Shown: positions 26,782 through 35,757, counted from the first letter of the stretch. The stretch is DNA of 64,000 bases from CAWGMT01 sp963823675 (GCA_963823675.1 CAWGMT010000028.1:62001-126000), one strand, 5' to 3'. Translations and numbers: made by a program. The notes: a model not told the origin generated them from the sequence alone.

Positions 26782-27231
26782 CCGGGAAGTTATTGGTGCC
26801 CCGATCCTTACGCTGGCCCGATGGCCCAGATCGCCGGCGCGAATGACTTTCATCCGGCGAGTTCAACTTATCGGACCGGCCTCTTCGGATCAAGCCGCGA
26901 CCAGTTTCAGCCTGTAAGCGTATGTATAGATACGATGCGCGTGATCAGGCAAGTGCAGTTATAATTGGCCTATACGGGGCCTCGTTGGGGGAAATTGCGT
27001 CCTTATTTAGGCTGACGGCTTGCGCTCCGGATCCAACAGATGGGTCAAGCGAAGGTCGTCCTGGCCCCATACGGCCAGCTCGATTGTACGTTGTGTTTCA
27101 GAACCGGGGTTGAGGGCGCGGCTCTAGCGGGCCGTCAATCTTTGATTGGGTGGCTGTTGGGCGCGGGTCTCCGGGCACCCGAAGGGTCGCCGCCCTGCCG
27201 CCGACCGCAGGTCTCTCCGTTCTTTACCCCC
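26782..27231. other. Non-coding stretch
   Basis: No recognisable gene or repeat is visible. Base composition is locally lower in GC around 26900-27000 than in the flanks. Confidence 0.4.
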
Positions 27232-27765
27232 GATTTTCTGTGGGTCGATGATTTCGCCGTGGCGAGGAATTCGGCTTTGGCACGAGCCACGGGCGATTAT
27301 GCCGTTTGGCTCGATGCCGACGACGTGATTGATCCGCCCGAGCGCGCGAAACTCGAGGCCATACTGGAGGGCCTTCCTCCTCCCGCGCGATTTTGGGAGG
27401 GCGAACCTCCGCGTCAGCCTGGGCTGAATCCGGCTCGGGCGGAGCCTCGCACTCCCGGTCCCACGCGATTTTGCGCCGGCGAACCTCCGGGTGAGCTTGG
27501 GCCGAATCCGGCTCGGGCGGAGCCTCGCACTCCCGGGTCGTCGGGCCGTTGCTCGGAACCGGCTGCCTACGTGGTGAAATGTGCCTGCGATCCGGGACAG
27601 GACGGCAGCGGCGGCGATACGGTCGTTGACCACATCCGGCTGTTTCCCCTCCGCCAGTACGTCCGCTGGACTTGCCGCGTTCACGAACAGATCCTGCCGG
27701 CCCAGCGGCGGGCCAATGTGCCCGTGCGCTGGACCGATGTCACCGTGCGGCATACCGGCTACACC
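27232..27765 (+). pseudogene. Internal fragment of a family 2 glycosyltransferase
   Basis: The frame contains WVDDFAVARNSALARATGDY, AVWLDADDVIDPPERAKLEA, then AAYVVKCACDPGQDGSGGD and TVVDHIRLFPLRQYVRWTCR, ending RVHEQILPA and HTGYT. This is the middle of a GT2 domain: the DADD motif is the metal and nucleotide-binding DxD. The upstream strand carrying the sugar-nucleotide fold start (VVDTGSTD in relatives) and everything after HTGYT are missing. The reading frame stays open through a 156-base insertion of two 78-base palindromic repeats at 27386-27541, between the LEAILEGL helix and AAYVV. It is a truncated relic; the open frame reaches 27801 only by chance. Confidence 0.75.
27386..27541 (+). 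repeat. Two tandem 78-bp palindromic repeats inserted in frame in the GT2 fragment
   Basis: Unit 1 starts at 27386 and unit 2 at 27464, both with cgcgatttt. Each unit is an imperfect inverted repeat: a gggagggcgaacctcc-like left arm and a ggagcctcgcactccc right arm. The 78-base spacing equals 26 codons, so the frame is kept; each unit encodes a GEPP...NPARAEPRTPG-like peptide. A related palindrome sits at 34540-34601. Confidence 0.85.
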
Positions 27766-27790
27766 GAATTACGAAAAAGAGAATTACTGA

Positions 27791-27927
27791 GCGTTGCATA
27801 AAAAAGAAGGTAACCCTTGGCCCAAATCGGCGGGCACGGAGGCCCGCCCCACTGGTGGAATCCAGGGAGCTTTCAGTGGGGCGGGCGTCTCTGCCCGCCT
27901 CTCGGAGTTACCTTCTTTATGCAACGC
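27791..27927. mobile_element. MITE-like palindromic element (137 bp)
   Basis: The outer arms gcgttgcataaa-(aaa)-gaaggtaac (27791-27814) and gttaccttctttatgcaacgc (27907-27927) are complementary apart from three extra A bases. Inside lies a second inverted pair, ggcgggcacggaggcccgcc with its complement-like partner at 27876-27899. Nested symmetry with no coding capacity is the layout of a miniature inverted-repeat element. It begins 26 bases after the broken end of the GT2 fragment. Confidence 0.75.
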
Positions 27928-28099
27928 CCTGTAGGGCCCGATTGGACCAACGTCCGACCCGCTGCCGGGATGCCGGTTCGTCTGACTCCGGGTAATTCAG
28001 TGTGCTCCGCGGTTCACACTCCGGGTTTAAGACGAGTGCCAAGCAACTGCTCTTTGCCTCGATTCACAGCTCGACACAAATGCCAGCCAAAGCGTACGC

Positions 28100-28873
28100 A
28101 TGACAATGGCCGCCGACGCACAGCGGGGCCGGCGTTTCGGGGCCCTTGACCCGGACCATCCTCTCCTAACCGGCTGCAAGCTCTGCGCGCCCATGGTGTG
28201 GAAACACATGGCGCATATCGGCAGCGAGCAGCTCTTCGTTTTTGCCGCCACGGTGCTGGTCACCGTGACAACCGATCTGCTCTGGGGCATCGCCGCGGGC
28301 ATCGCGGCCAAACTGCTCCTGGAGCTCGCGATCGTCGCACGGGTGGAACGCGGCGATCCTGAAGGGCGCGAGCCTCCGGGGTTCGTGATGAAGCGGGTGG
28401 CGGGCGGGACCGGCGAGTTGGTTCGAAACCCGGTCGGCGAATGTGCAACGGTCGGCGACACGTACCACATTTATTTCGGATGGCCGCTGGTTTGCTTCAA
28501 CTCGATGCAGCTCGAATCGGAGCTGTCGCGAGTCACCAGCGGAGTTTCCACCGTGTGCCTGCATGTCACCGACCTGGTGACGCTCATCGACCACACCACC
28601 GCCACGCTGCTTCTGGAGTTCGTTGATAACGTCAAGCGGACGGGCCGCGGCATCGCTACCATCGTCGGCCTGGATCGACTCAAGGCGCGCTCTCACGCCG
28701 ACGCCGCCATGCGCATCAGCCCGCCCCTCCTGGCGCAGGAACGGGCCAAAGCCCTCGAGCGACTCGCTCGCATTAGCCCGACGCGTGTCGACGCCGGGAC
28801 ACCCGACTCGGTCGTTTATCTCGAACGGCTCAGCCTTACCCACGTGGGGGCGAATCAGCACCCCACGGCCTAA
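28100..28873 (+). pseudogene. C-terminal fragment of a SulP/SLC26 anion transporter with STAS domain
   Basis: From about 28159 the frame resembles the last membrane segment of SulP transporters: VWKHMAHIGSEQLFVFAATV, then VTTDLLWGIAAGIAAKLLLE. A STAS domain follows (LVCFNSMQLESELSR, LHVTDLVTLIDHTTATLLLE, GIATIVGLDRLKA). Intact SulP proteins carry 10-14 membrane helices before this point; here fewer than two remain and the first ~20 residues are unrelated. A start at the ATG near 28100 would give a protein without a transport pore. It could still act as a free STAS protein, but a 5'-truncated relic next to the GT2 fragment and palindromic element is more likely. Confidence 0.65.
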
Positions 28874-29064
28874 GATCAAAACGGGTGCTCCTCCGACCGT
28901 CCGACCGCTATCAGCAGGCGGCGCGACTTCAACACCAGGATGCCCTCCGCTCGAGAGACGAAGGATTTCCCGCCGCCATGCCTTGCGAGGTCGCCAGTTC
29001 GAACCGGATTGCGTACCATGAATCTCGGCTCGGCGCCAGCGAATTCTGAAACAGGGGATACTCG

Positions 29065-29679
29065 GTGGGAGTATCATCGTTCGTAACCGATCTGTCGGTG
29101 ACGGCCGGGAGGGCGGCAGGGCGCTCTAGCGAGATGCCGATGGACGACCCCGCGCTGGTCGAGGCGCTCCGGTCTGGCGATCCGCAGGCACCCCGCCTGC
29201 TGGTCGAGCGGTTCCAAGGGGTGGTCTTCGGCCTGTGCTATCGCATGATGAACCACCAGCAGGACGCCGAGGACGTCGCGCAAGAGACGTTTATCCGCGC
29301 CCTGCGATCCATGGCACGATTCGACGCCCGCCGGCCGATTCGCCCCTGGCTGTTGGGGATCGCGGCCAACCGCTGTCGCACCGCGCTGGCTCGCCGGTCC
29401 CGGCGGCCCATCCCGGCACCGGCTGAGTCGGTTGCGGATCGCGCGGACCCCCGGGCGGCGGTCGCCGATCCCGACGACCTGGCGGGCGAGCTCGAGCGGG
29501 CGCTCTCCTGCCTCCGGCCCGACTATCGTCTCGTGTTCGTCCTGTTCCACGAGCAGAATATGATGTACGAGGAGATTGCCAGGGTCATCTCTCGCCCGGT
29601 GGGGACGGTCAAGACCTGGCTCCATCGAGCCCGAGCCCAGTTGGCCCAGGACCTCAGCCGCAGGGGAGTTAGGTGTTGA
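29065..29679 (+). CDS. ECF-type RNA polymerase sigma factor
   Basis: Region 2 reads LVERFQGVVFGLCYRMMNHQ, then DAEDVAQETFIRALRSMARF and RPIRPWLLGIAANRCRTALA. Region 4 reads LRPDYRLVFVLFHEQNMMYE, EEIARVISRPVGTVKTWLHR and ARAQLAQDL. The linker between is acidic. The GTG at 29065 has AGGGG 8 bases upstream; ATG codons at 29134 and 29140 would remove 23-25 poorly conserved residues and match the usual start better. The anti-sigma gene follows after 56 bases on the same strand, and a secreted protein overlaps that one by a single base. This makes a classical sigma/anti-sigma/target operon, in contrast to the kinase-linked ECF genes at 17.7 and 58.3 kb. Confidence 0.88.
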   Translation: MGVSSFVTDLSVTAGRAAGRSSEMPMDDPALVEALRSGDPQAPRLLVERFQGVVFGLCYRMMNHQQDAEDVAQETFIRALRSMARFDARRPIRPWLLGIAANRCRTALARRSRRPIPAPAESVADRADPRAAVADPDDLAGELERALSCLRPDYRLVFVLFHEQNMMYEEIARVISRPVGTVKTWLHRARAQLAQDLSRRGVRC

Positions 29680-29710
29680 AAGTTGTCAGTTGTCAGTTGT
29701 GAGTTGAAGA
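29680..29710 (+). repeat. Short tandem repeat (gttgtcagttgtcagttgtg)
   Basis: Three near-perfect copies of a 7-base unit, agttgtc, fill the gap between the sigma and anti-sigma genes. It may come from slippage and could set the spacing between the two genes. Confidence 0.6.
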
Positions 29711-29735
29711 ATTCTCGCTCGGAGAACGGTTCGCC

Positions 29736-30615
29736 ATGACGTGTCGCGAATTTCGAACGCAAATTCAACGAGCTGCTTGACGGCGAGGGCGGCGGCAAGG
29801 CCCTGGGGCGAACGCGGGAAGCGAGCGCGACTGGTCCGCGACTGGTTGCGACCGACCTTGAGGGTGCTTTGATCGACCATGCCTCCCGCTGTCCGGCTTG
29901 CCGTGAGGTCGCGGCGGGGTATCAGATCCTGGGGAGGGCACTGCACGCCTGGAATTCAGCTCCCGTCGCACCGGCCGATCTGGTTGACCGCATCTTGCTG
30001 GCCGGCTCCAAACTCGACGCGCCGGCGGCATCGGCCTGGGCAGTCGTCGGGGAGCGAAAGCGCGAGCGGCTCTGGCCGATCGTGCTGGCCTTGGGAGTCG
30101 CCGCCGCGGCCGCGTGCATGATCGGGCTCGTGAATTCATGGCTCGTGCGGAAGCTGCATGATCTGCCGATGCCGCCCACGGCGTCGGTCGGCCCGGCGGA
30201 CGAACTCCACTCCGTCACGAGCCCCTCGGGCGTGCGCCTGGCCGATGCACACGCGCTGAACGATGCTCTGGCCGAGGCGACCAAGGCGACCTGGGACCTG
30301 GCGCGATCGGCATCCGAGCCCGCCGCACGGATCAGCCGCCAGATGCTCGATGCCGCGACCGGGCCGGAACCGGGGCCCGGCGCTTCGGCCATTCGCGGGC
30401 GCCCGGCCGAGGTCAGCGTGACGATGCCGACGTTGACCTCCCTGGCCCCGGACCCAGCCGCCGCCAGAGCCATGCTCCAGGAGGTCGGGGATCGACTGGC
30501 CTCGGGCGCCAAGCCCCTGTCGAGAACTGCCCGCCATGCCTTCGGCTTCTTGCTGGGCCCGACGCCCGCAAAACTCGAGGGCCGCAACACGCCCCCAGCG
30601 TCGAAGGGAGCCTGA
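29736..30615 (+). CDS. Membrane anti-sigma factor with zinc-finger-like head (one frameshift)
   Basis: The ATG at 29736, after GGAGA, gives MTCREFRTQI, the usual start of planctomycete zinc-containing anti-sigma heads. One base later the frame must shift (~29760-29767, in aaattc) to continue as NELLDGEGGGKA, then IDHASRCPACREVAAGYQIL, with the H-x3-C-x2-C zinc motif. A transmembrane helix (LWPIVLALGVAAAAACMIGL) follows, and the remaining ~150 residues are periplasmic and Ala-rich. It should hold the upstream ECF factor at the membrane until a signal arrives. The stop codon overlaps the next start by one base (TGATG), so the genes are translationally coupled. Confidence 0.75.
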
Positions 30616-32599
30616 TGAAACGGATAATCACCAAAGTTCGGCCTGGCTGGCCGGGTTGCGCCGGCCTTGCCTTGGCGGCGTTCGGGCATCTGCTGGCGAT
30701 CGCGTCAGCGGGCCGCGCGGCCGATCAGCCGGCGCGTCCCGCCGACGTCTTGCTGCGGCTGGTGCCGCCCGATGCGGCCGTGGTGGTCACCGTCGAGGGC
30801 CTCCGCGATCAGGCCGGCGCATTTGGCGGCTCGCGACTGGCCCAAGAGCTGCGTCAGTTGCCGGCCGTGCGGGCCTGGCTCGACTCCGAGCGCTATCGGC
30901 AATTCGAGCGGTCGCGCGCGGATCGAGGCGTTCCTCGGGTCGAGCCTTGCCGAGATTCGCGACGAGCTCTTAGGTGATGCCGTCGTCCTGGCTTTGAGAC
31001 TACCGGCTGATGGACCTCCCGAGCCCAGCCAGGCAACGGGGCTGCTCCTGATTCGGGCGCGGGACCAGGCCCTGCTCATGCGGCTGATCCGCGTGATCAA
31101 CACGGCCCAGCAAGAGAGCGGCGAGCTGGCGCGGGTCGGCGACCTCGACCGTTCCGGTATCACCTACCACGTCCGCGAGTTTCCAGCCGGAGCAAACCGG
31201 CTGCCCGAATGGTATGTGACCTACTCCGACGGTACGTTCGCCCTGTCGAATTCCCAGGCCCTGATCCAGGAAGTCATTGACCGAAAAGCTACGGCGAAGA
31301 AACCGCCGGGCGCCTCGGGCGCGGGCGCCACCCGTAAGGCCGGCGGTGACCGTGGCCGCACAATCGAGTCGGGCCTCGACAGCCTGCCCAGGCTCCAGGC
31401 GGTCCAGCGACGTTTGCCCGAGCGGGCGCTGTCCAGGCTTCTGGTCGATCCCCGGCCGCTCGCGCGGCTGATCGCGGCGTCGGCCCGGCCGCGCAGTCCG
31501 GCAGAAGGTAAGATTCTGGCCGCGCTCGCGCTATCTCGCCGCGGTCGACTATGCCGGCGCCGCGCTGGTCTGGAGCGATGGATCGCTCAAACTGCACATG
31601 GTCGAGACTCTCGATCCGTCCAAGCTCGATCCCTGGATCCTGCGGTGGGCGGGCGATTCGCGGCCGTTTGACCCCTTGCTCTACCGGTTGCCCCCGACGG
31701 CCCTCGCCGTGATCGCAGCGCACGTCGATGCGACGGCCCTCCATGAAGCCATCCGAATGCTCGTCCCGGAGCCGGACCAGCCCAGGCTCGCGAATTTCGA
31801 GACGATCCTGAGCGGATTGCTGCTGGGACAGGACATCCAGGCGCGCGTCCTGCCCCGGCTGGGACCGGGCGCGATCGCCTATCTCGACGCCCCCGACGAC
31901 ATCCTGGAAGACGCCGCCAACTCTCAGCAGAAACAGCCGCGTCCCTCGCCGCTCCCGCTGGTGCTGGTTATCGGCATGGAGGGCAGGGGAGCCCAGCCCG
32001 CACCGGCCGGGGAGCGTCGCCAAGGCGCAGCCGCGGCGGAGGCCCACGCGGCGACCGTCGCCGACGCACTCGACAACGCGCTGCGCACGCTGCTGGCCGC
32101 GCTGGCCCTCGCCCCGGAGCGGATGCAAGGCCGGGCGAAAATCACGACCCGCGCGGTCGCCGGCGTGGCCATGCACACTCTCGACTTCCCGGTGTCCTTC
32201 GCCTACGCAATCGATCGCGGCTCGGGCCGGGTGATCCTGAGCACTTCAACCGATGCCATCGCCCGTTATCTGGAACATGCGACCGACCTCCGGGCCGGTG
32301 CGCGGCTCCGCCGATTTCAGGCCGTGGGCTTCTCGAACGGCCAGACCTTCGGCTGCATCGATCTGGCAGCGATCAACCGCCTGGCCAGCCGCCATCGCGA
32401 CCGCCTGGTTCAGTCCCTGGCCGTGCGCCAGGATCGACCCATCGCGGACGTGGACCGCGACTTGACTCAGGTGCAAGCCCTGGCCGGGCTGATCGACGCC
32501 GTCTTCATCGCGACCCGAATCGACCCCCAAGCCACGGCGGTCGAGCGCTCGATCGGCGTCATCCTCCACGAACCACCGACAGAGCCGTCGCGCGAGTGA
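30615..32599 (+). CDS. Exported DUF3352-like protein of the sigma/anti-sigma operon (two frameshifts)
   Basis: A Sec leader (GLALAAFGHLLAIASAGRAA) starts at 30615 after GGGAG. The next segment, LLRLVPPDAAVVVTVEGLRD, resembles the opening of DUF3352-type planctomycete proteins. Frame breaks are needed at ~30915 (GC repeat before RIEAFLGSSLAEIRDELL) and ~31530 (before RYLAAVDYAGAALVWSDGSL). With both corrected the protein is about 660 residues, ending IGVILHEPPTEPSRE. The body alternates strands and helices with no catalytic signature. Coupling to the anti-sigma gene suggests an envelope protein controlled by, or sensing for, the ECF factor. The DUF name is a tentative match. Confidence 0.62.
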
Positions 32600-32665
32600 C
32601 ACCGATCGGGAAATCAGAGTCAGGTTCGCGGGCATCCTAACGACGAGGTGACGCGAAGCTCGGTC

Positions 32666-32792
32666 TCAGGGAATGTAGATAGCTTGATCGCGCCACTGGT
32701 CTGGGCGATCGTCCGCCACGACGAGCTCAAGCCACGCGAGGGTCGCCGGCACGGTGGCGCGCTGGCGAATCCAGCAGAAAGGCGATGGGCAT
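32666..32792 (-). pseudogene. Collapsed DUF5615/PIN-like toxin gene
   Basis: The ATG at 32792 lies three bases after the stop of the DUF433-like gene and reads MPIAFLLD, the usual opening of DUF5615 PIN-like toxins. Almost at once the frame is lost. A different frame encodes LAWLELVVADDRPDQWRDQA, then IYIP and a stop at 32666, which is the typical C-terminal end of the same family. The ~60-90 residues in between, including the acidic catalytic positions, are gone. Confidence 0.65.
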
Positions 32793-32795
32793 CGT

Positions 32796-33149
32796 TCAGG
32801 ATTCCGACTGCGGTGCCTCTGCTCCGTGCCTTTCCTTGACCAGCCGGCCGATGCGCAGCGCGGCTGGGCTGGGCTGGTAGGCGGCCTCTTGGCGGTCTAG
32901 TTCGGCCTGATACTCCGCCATGTAGGCTCCGACCTGGGCCCAGTGCTGGTCGGCGAAGTCCAATACCTCGGCTATCACCGCCGGTGTCAGCTCGAACTGT
33001 TCGGCGATCTTCTCGATCGGTTCGCCGTGAATGCGGTATTCCTTTATCTCACAGACCCAACCAAGGGTCATCGCACGCGAACACGGCCCTGTCCGCCACT
33101 GGTTCGGTTTGCCTTCGCGGCCTTGCTTGTCCGAGCTCTCGACGCTCAT
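32796..33149 (-). CDS. DUF433-like antitoxin
   Basis: The 117-residue product contains EIKEYRIHGEPIEKIAEQFE, then LTPAVIAEVLDFADQHWAQV and AYMAEYQAELDRQE. This is a compact helix-turn-helix followed by a helical tail, as in DUF433 antitoxins. The N-terminal ~25 residues look unstructured, so the real start may be at the internal ATG within SRAMTLGW. It is the upstream partner of the collapsed PIN-like toxin gene, the normal order for such pairs. It overlaps the surface-protein gene (33146) by four bases. Confidence 0.65.
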   Translation of the reverse strand: MSVESSDKQGREGKPNQWRTGPCSRAMTLGWVCEIKEYRIHGEPIEKIAEQFELTPAVIAEVLDFADQHWAQVGAYMAEYQAELDRQEAAYQPSPAALRIGRLVKERHGAEAPQSES

Positions 33150-34279
33150 GTCGGCGGCGGTGTGTTGGGCTGGATCGTGCTGTTGACAATGCCGTAGGGG
33201 ATATTCTCCGAATTGATCGTGCCGCCGGCGCGGATATTGGCATTGATCAGACCGCCCACGCCGCTGATGCCGCCTTGAATTGCGAGGCCGGTCACATCGA
33301 GCCCGACTCCCAGGTCAAACGCCGTCGGCGTCGCCGTGCCGCCCTGGCCCTGGAAGTAACCCCCCACCACGAAGTTGGAAAGCTCGCCACCCACGGAAAT
33401 GCCCGCGCCGCTGGGAACACCCGGACTGGCGGGATTGACGATCAGGTTGCCGTTGATCACCAGCTCGCTCACATTGCGGCCGATGCTGATCTGACCGCCG
33501 GTGGCAAGCTCGACCGAGCCGCCCACCGTGAGCCCGCCCACGATGTCACGGCCGACCGAAAGCTCTCCATCGTGGCTGGCGGTCAGGTTACCCTGAATCG
33601 AGAGCGCCGCATCGGCATCGCCGCCGATCGCGAACTGGCCGCCGTCGAGATTCATCGTGCCGACCGTGAACGACTCCGACGCACCCGAATTGCCCGCGCC
33701 TTGCGTGAGCGCCACCTGGCCGGTTGGTCCCAGGTTCACGGTGGTCACCTCGAAGGTGTCGACGCCGCCGCTCACGTTGACTTGGGCGGCCGGGCCCAGG
33801 GCCCCCAGCTCCAGGGTATTCATCGGTTGACTGAGCGTCGACATCTTGCCTGTGAGCTCGGCGGGCGCAGCCTCCAGGCTGCCAAGTTGACCGGAGACAA
33901 TAACCAGCTTGTGGATCGCGAGCGGCCGGTTGGCATAATGCCAGAGCGGGCGCGCCTGGGTGATCGTAATGGTCGAGCCGGTGTCGGTGCCGAAGGCAAC
34001 CAGGTCGATCGCGCCATGTCCCGCCGGGTGGACCTTCACCACCCCCGATCCCTCCACCTGGACCAGAAACGCCCCGCCGCTGGCCAGAACCGGCCGATTC
34101 GCGGACGGTCCCGTGTAGAAGGAGAGGAGCTCACGCCGTTCCAACCGCTCGACACTCGGGACGCTAAAGCGCCCGCGATAGCGACTCTTCGGGCTGGCCG
34201 GCCGCAGCCCGCCAGCGAGCCAGTCATACCGCCCGATGCCGTTCCATCCAGTCCGAATCATGAACGGGCTCCATCCCAC
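33146..34279 (-). CDS. Secreted beta-helix-like surface protein with planctomycete LE-R-x-LLS motif
   Basis: The 377-residue product begins with a basic stretch and the motif VERLERRELLSFYTG, the N-terminal LE-R-x-LLS tag that many planctomycete extracellular proteins carry just before the mature chain. The rest is rich in Gly, Val, Thr and Asn and consists of short repeated strands such as GGQFAIGGDADAALSIQGNL and GGQISIGRNVSELVINGNLI, typical of a right-handed beta-helix or autotransporter-like passenger. No classical signal peptide and no catalytic motif are seen. It is the upstream neighbour of the DUF433 gene and overlaps it by four bases, which may be accidental. The start is uncertain. 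Confidence 0.72.
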   Translation of the reverse strand: MGWSPFMIRTGWNGIGRYDWLAGGLRPASPKSRYRGRFSVPSVERLERRELLSFYTGPSANRPVLASGGAFLVQVEGSGVVKVHPAGHGAIDLVAFGTDTGSTITITQARPLWHYANRPLAIHKLVIVSGQLGSLEAAPAELTGKMSTLSQPMNTLELGALGPAAQVNVSGGVDTFEVTTVNLGPTGQVALTQGAGNSGASESFTVGTMNLDGGQFAIGGDADAALSIQGNLTASHDGELSVGRDIVGGLTVGGSVELATGGQISIGRNVSELVINGNLIVNPASPGVPSGAGISVGGELSNFVVGGYFQGQGGTATPTAFDLGVGLDVTGLAIQGGISGVGGLINANIRAGGTINSENIPYGIVNSTIQPNTPPPT

Positions 34280-34539
34280 GCACGGGCATCCCGCCCGCGC
34301 TCTCCTCGCAGCCAGAAGCGCCGTGGATCTTCATAGCCGCTCGGGCAATGCCATAGTCCGAGGAGACCGCAGATTCGGCAAGGTCAGCGGCTCTGGCCTG
34401 ATCGGCAGATATCCCCCGGTCACCGCTGTCGTTTTAGAGCGAGCCACCAGCGGCCGATGCCTCCTCATTCCTCTTCGGTCGGAAAGCCGCAGGAACTTTG
34501 CCGGCAACCAGGACGAGCTCAATGGGGTTTCGTGATCCT
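34280..34539. other. Non-coding stretch upstream of the surface protein
   Basis: No gene is recognised. The surface protein promoter should be here. The 34540-34601 and 34754-34802 palindromes follow. Confidence 0.4.
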
Positions 34540-34601
34540 GGGAGGGCAAGGCTCCGTCCGAGCCATGCAATTAGCCGGCTCACACAAAGGTTCGCCCTCC
34601 C
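34540..34601. repeat. Imperfect palindrome of the gggagggcgaggctcc family
   Basis: The left arm gggagggcaaggctccg and the right arm ggttcgccctccc pair around the centre near 34570. It is related to the units inserted in the GT2 fragment at 27386-27541. Confidence 0.65.
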
Positions 34602-34753
34602 CGAATCGTACAAGGCCATTTAGCCTGCCAGCTATTGGCCCGACGTATCCGCAGGGAAGACATGGGCGAATGTATGGAACGTAGTGGTCATCACGATCAG
34701 GCCCGATAGCCGGTTGCCGAAATGCGGGAATTCTGTGCCGCTTTCGTAAACTA

Positions 34754-34802
34754 TGTTGCATAAATAAGAGCGAGGAGCGAGGCGCCTCTTGAATTAGCAA
34801 CA
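34754..34802. repeat. Possible small inverted-repeat element
   Basis: The ends tgttgcataaataagag and ctcttgaattagcaaca are imperfectly complementary. The left end shares gttgcataaa with the MITE-like element at 27791-27927, so it may be a degraded relative. Confidence 0.4.
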
Positions 34803-35172
34803 CCTCCAGCGAAAAGGGCACCCTATGACGATCACAATTCTCCCGGTGTGCGGCCCGATTCGGCCGTCCCACGTTCGTTCGGTTCAGCCGTTGGGCTCGG
34901 TTGCGGCTGCGGGAGATCCGCCAGACGTCGATTGGCAGAAGTGGATTGATGGGAGTCGGAAAGAGCCTGTTCGGCAGTCCCGGCCAGAGCGCTGGGCACC
35001 GGCGCCCGCAATTGTGTTTCGGCCGCATGGAAGCGGGACCGAGCAGAACGGCGTATGTGTGGCGGCGTTTCGGCCTCGGTCGCCGGGTAACCGACACTCC
35101 GCCCACCCCGGTCGTCCTGCCGGGGAGGGCGGAGCTCACCAAGTCGATGCGACGGACCGCACGGCCCCGTCG
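34803..35172. other. Non-coding stretch behind the CAP gene
   Basis: Open frames occur on both strands but none has a recognisable motif, start or composition. I see nothing supportable. Confidence 0.4.
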
Positions 35173-35757
35173 TCACTGAGCGTTCATGGTCCAGTACGGA
35201 CCGGGGCCGTAGGCGATGCCGAAGCGGCTGATGGAGGGATTGAGCATGTTGGCCCGATGGCCGGGCGACTGCATCCAGGCTGCGGCCACGCTGGCTGCGT
35301 CGTGCACGTTCCAGGCGCTATTCTGACAGCAATTGGGATTCACGTGGTGGCCGAGGCCCTGGTTGGTCTGCGCCACGTTGTTATGGGCGGCCCATGCCGA
35401 GAGGTCCGGGTCGTAAGCCAGGGGGCCCAAGCCCGCGAATGCGCGATAGGCATTGATGAGGGCCATGAACCCATAGGGGTCGGCCGCCGGCACGAGCTCT
35501 TCGGGCTTCAGTTTCGAGTCGGGGTCGACTCGCCAGAGGCCGCGATGAGGGCCGTCCTGGATCTCGTAGCCGTAGCCCCAGACTCCTTGGTTGGCGAGCC
35601 AAACCCATCGTTTCGCTGTTCGTTCCTGCACGCGGGACGAAGTCGTCATTGCAATTCGGGCCACAGGCTCTGGCGCTTGTTGGTCCTGTGCACGCGACGC
35701 AGATGTCACTGCTACGAGGACGACTGCGACTGAGCTGATCCGTGTCATGCTGGTCAT
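35173..35757 (-). CDS. Secreted CAP/SCP-domain protein
   Basis: The ATG at 35757 follows aaggggaaataccc, a good ribosome site, and gives a Sec leader MTSMTRISSVAVVLVAVTSA with cleavage after SRA. The CAP domain occupies ~85-194. It shows LINAYRAFAGLGPLAYDPDL, the first histidine in WAAHNN, HHVNPNCCQNSAWNVHDAAS and the signature VAAAWMQSPGHRANMLNPSI, followed by GIAYGPGPYWTMNAQ. CAP proteins of bacteria are extracellular, sometimes protease-like or lipid-binding. An earlier start would add 27 unlikely residues. Standalone gene, facing the surface protein on the same strand. Confidence 0.88.
   Translation of the reverse strand: MTSMTRISSVAVVLVAVTSASRAQDQQAPEPVARIAMTTSSRVQERTAKRWVWLANQGVWGYGYEIQDGPHRGLWRVDPDSKLKPEELVPAADPYGFMALINAYRAFAGLGPLAYDPDLSAWAAHNNVAQTNQGLGHHVNPNCCQNSAWNVHDAASVAAAWMQSPGHRANMLNPSISRFGIAYGPGPYWTMNAQ

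Noticed and set aside
27386..27541. Possible CRISPR-like tandem repeats
   Set aside because: Only two units, no spacers, palindromic insertion in a coding frame and no cas genes. No CRISPR array was seen anywhere in the window.
28166..29077. 303-codon minus-strand frame
   Set aside because: Antisense to the SulP/STAS fragment. The plus strand shows real STAS motifs.
32984..34336. 450-codon plus-strand frame
   Set aside because: Antisense to the surface protein, Arg/His/Asp-rich and without any domain.
34825..35179. Plus-strand frames between the surface and CAP genes
   Set aside because: No motif, poor starts and Arg/Pro-rich composition. I cannot support a gene.
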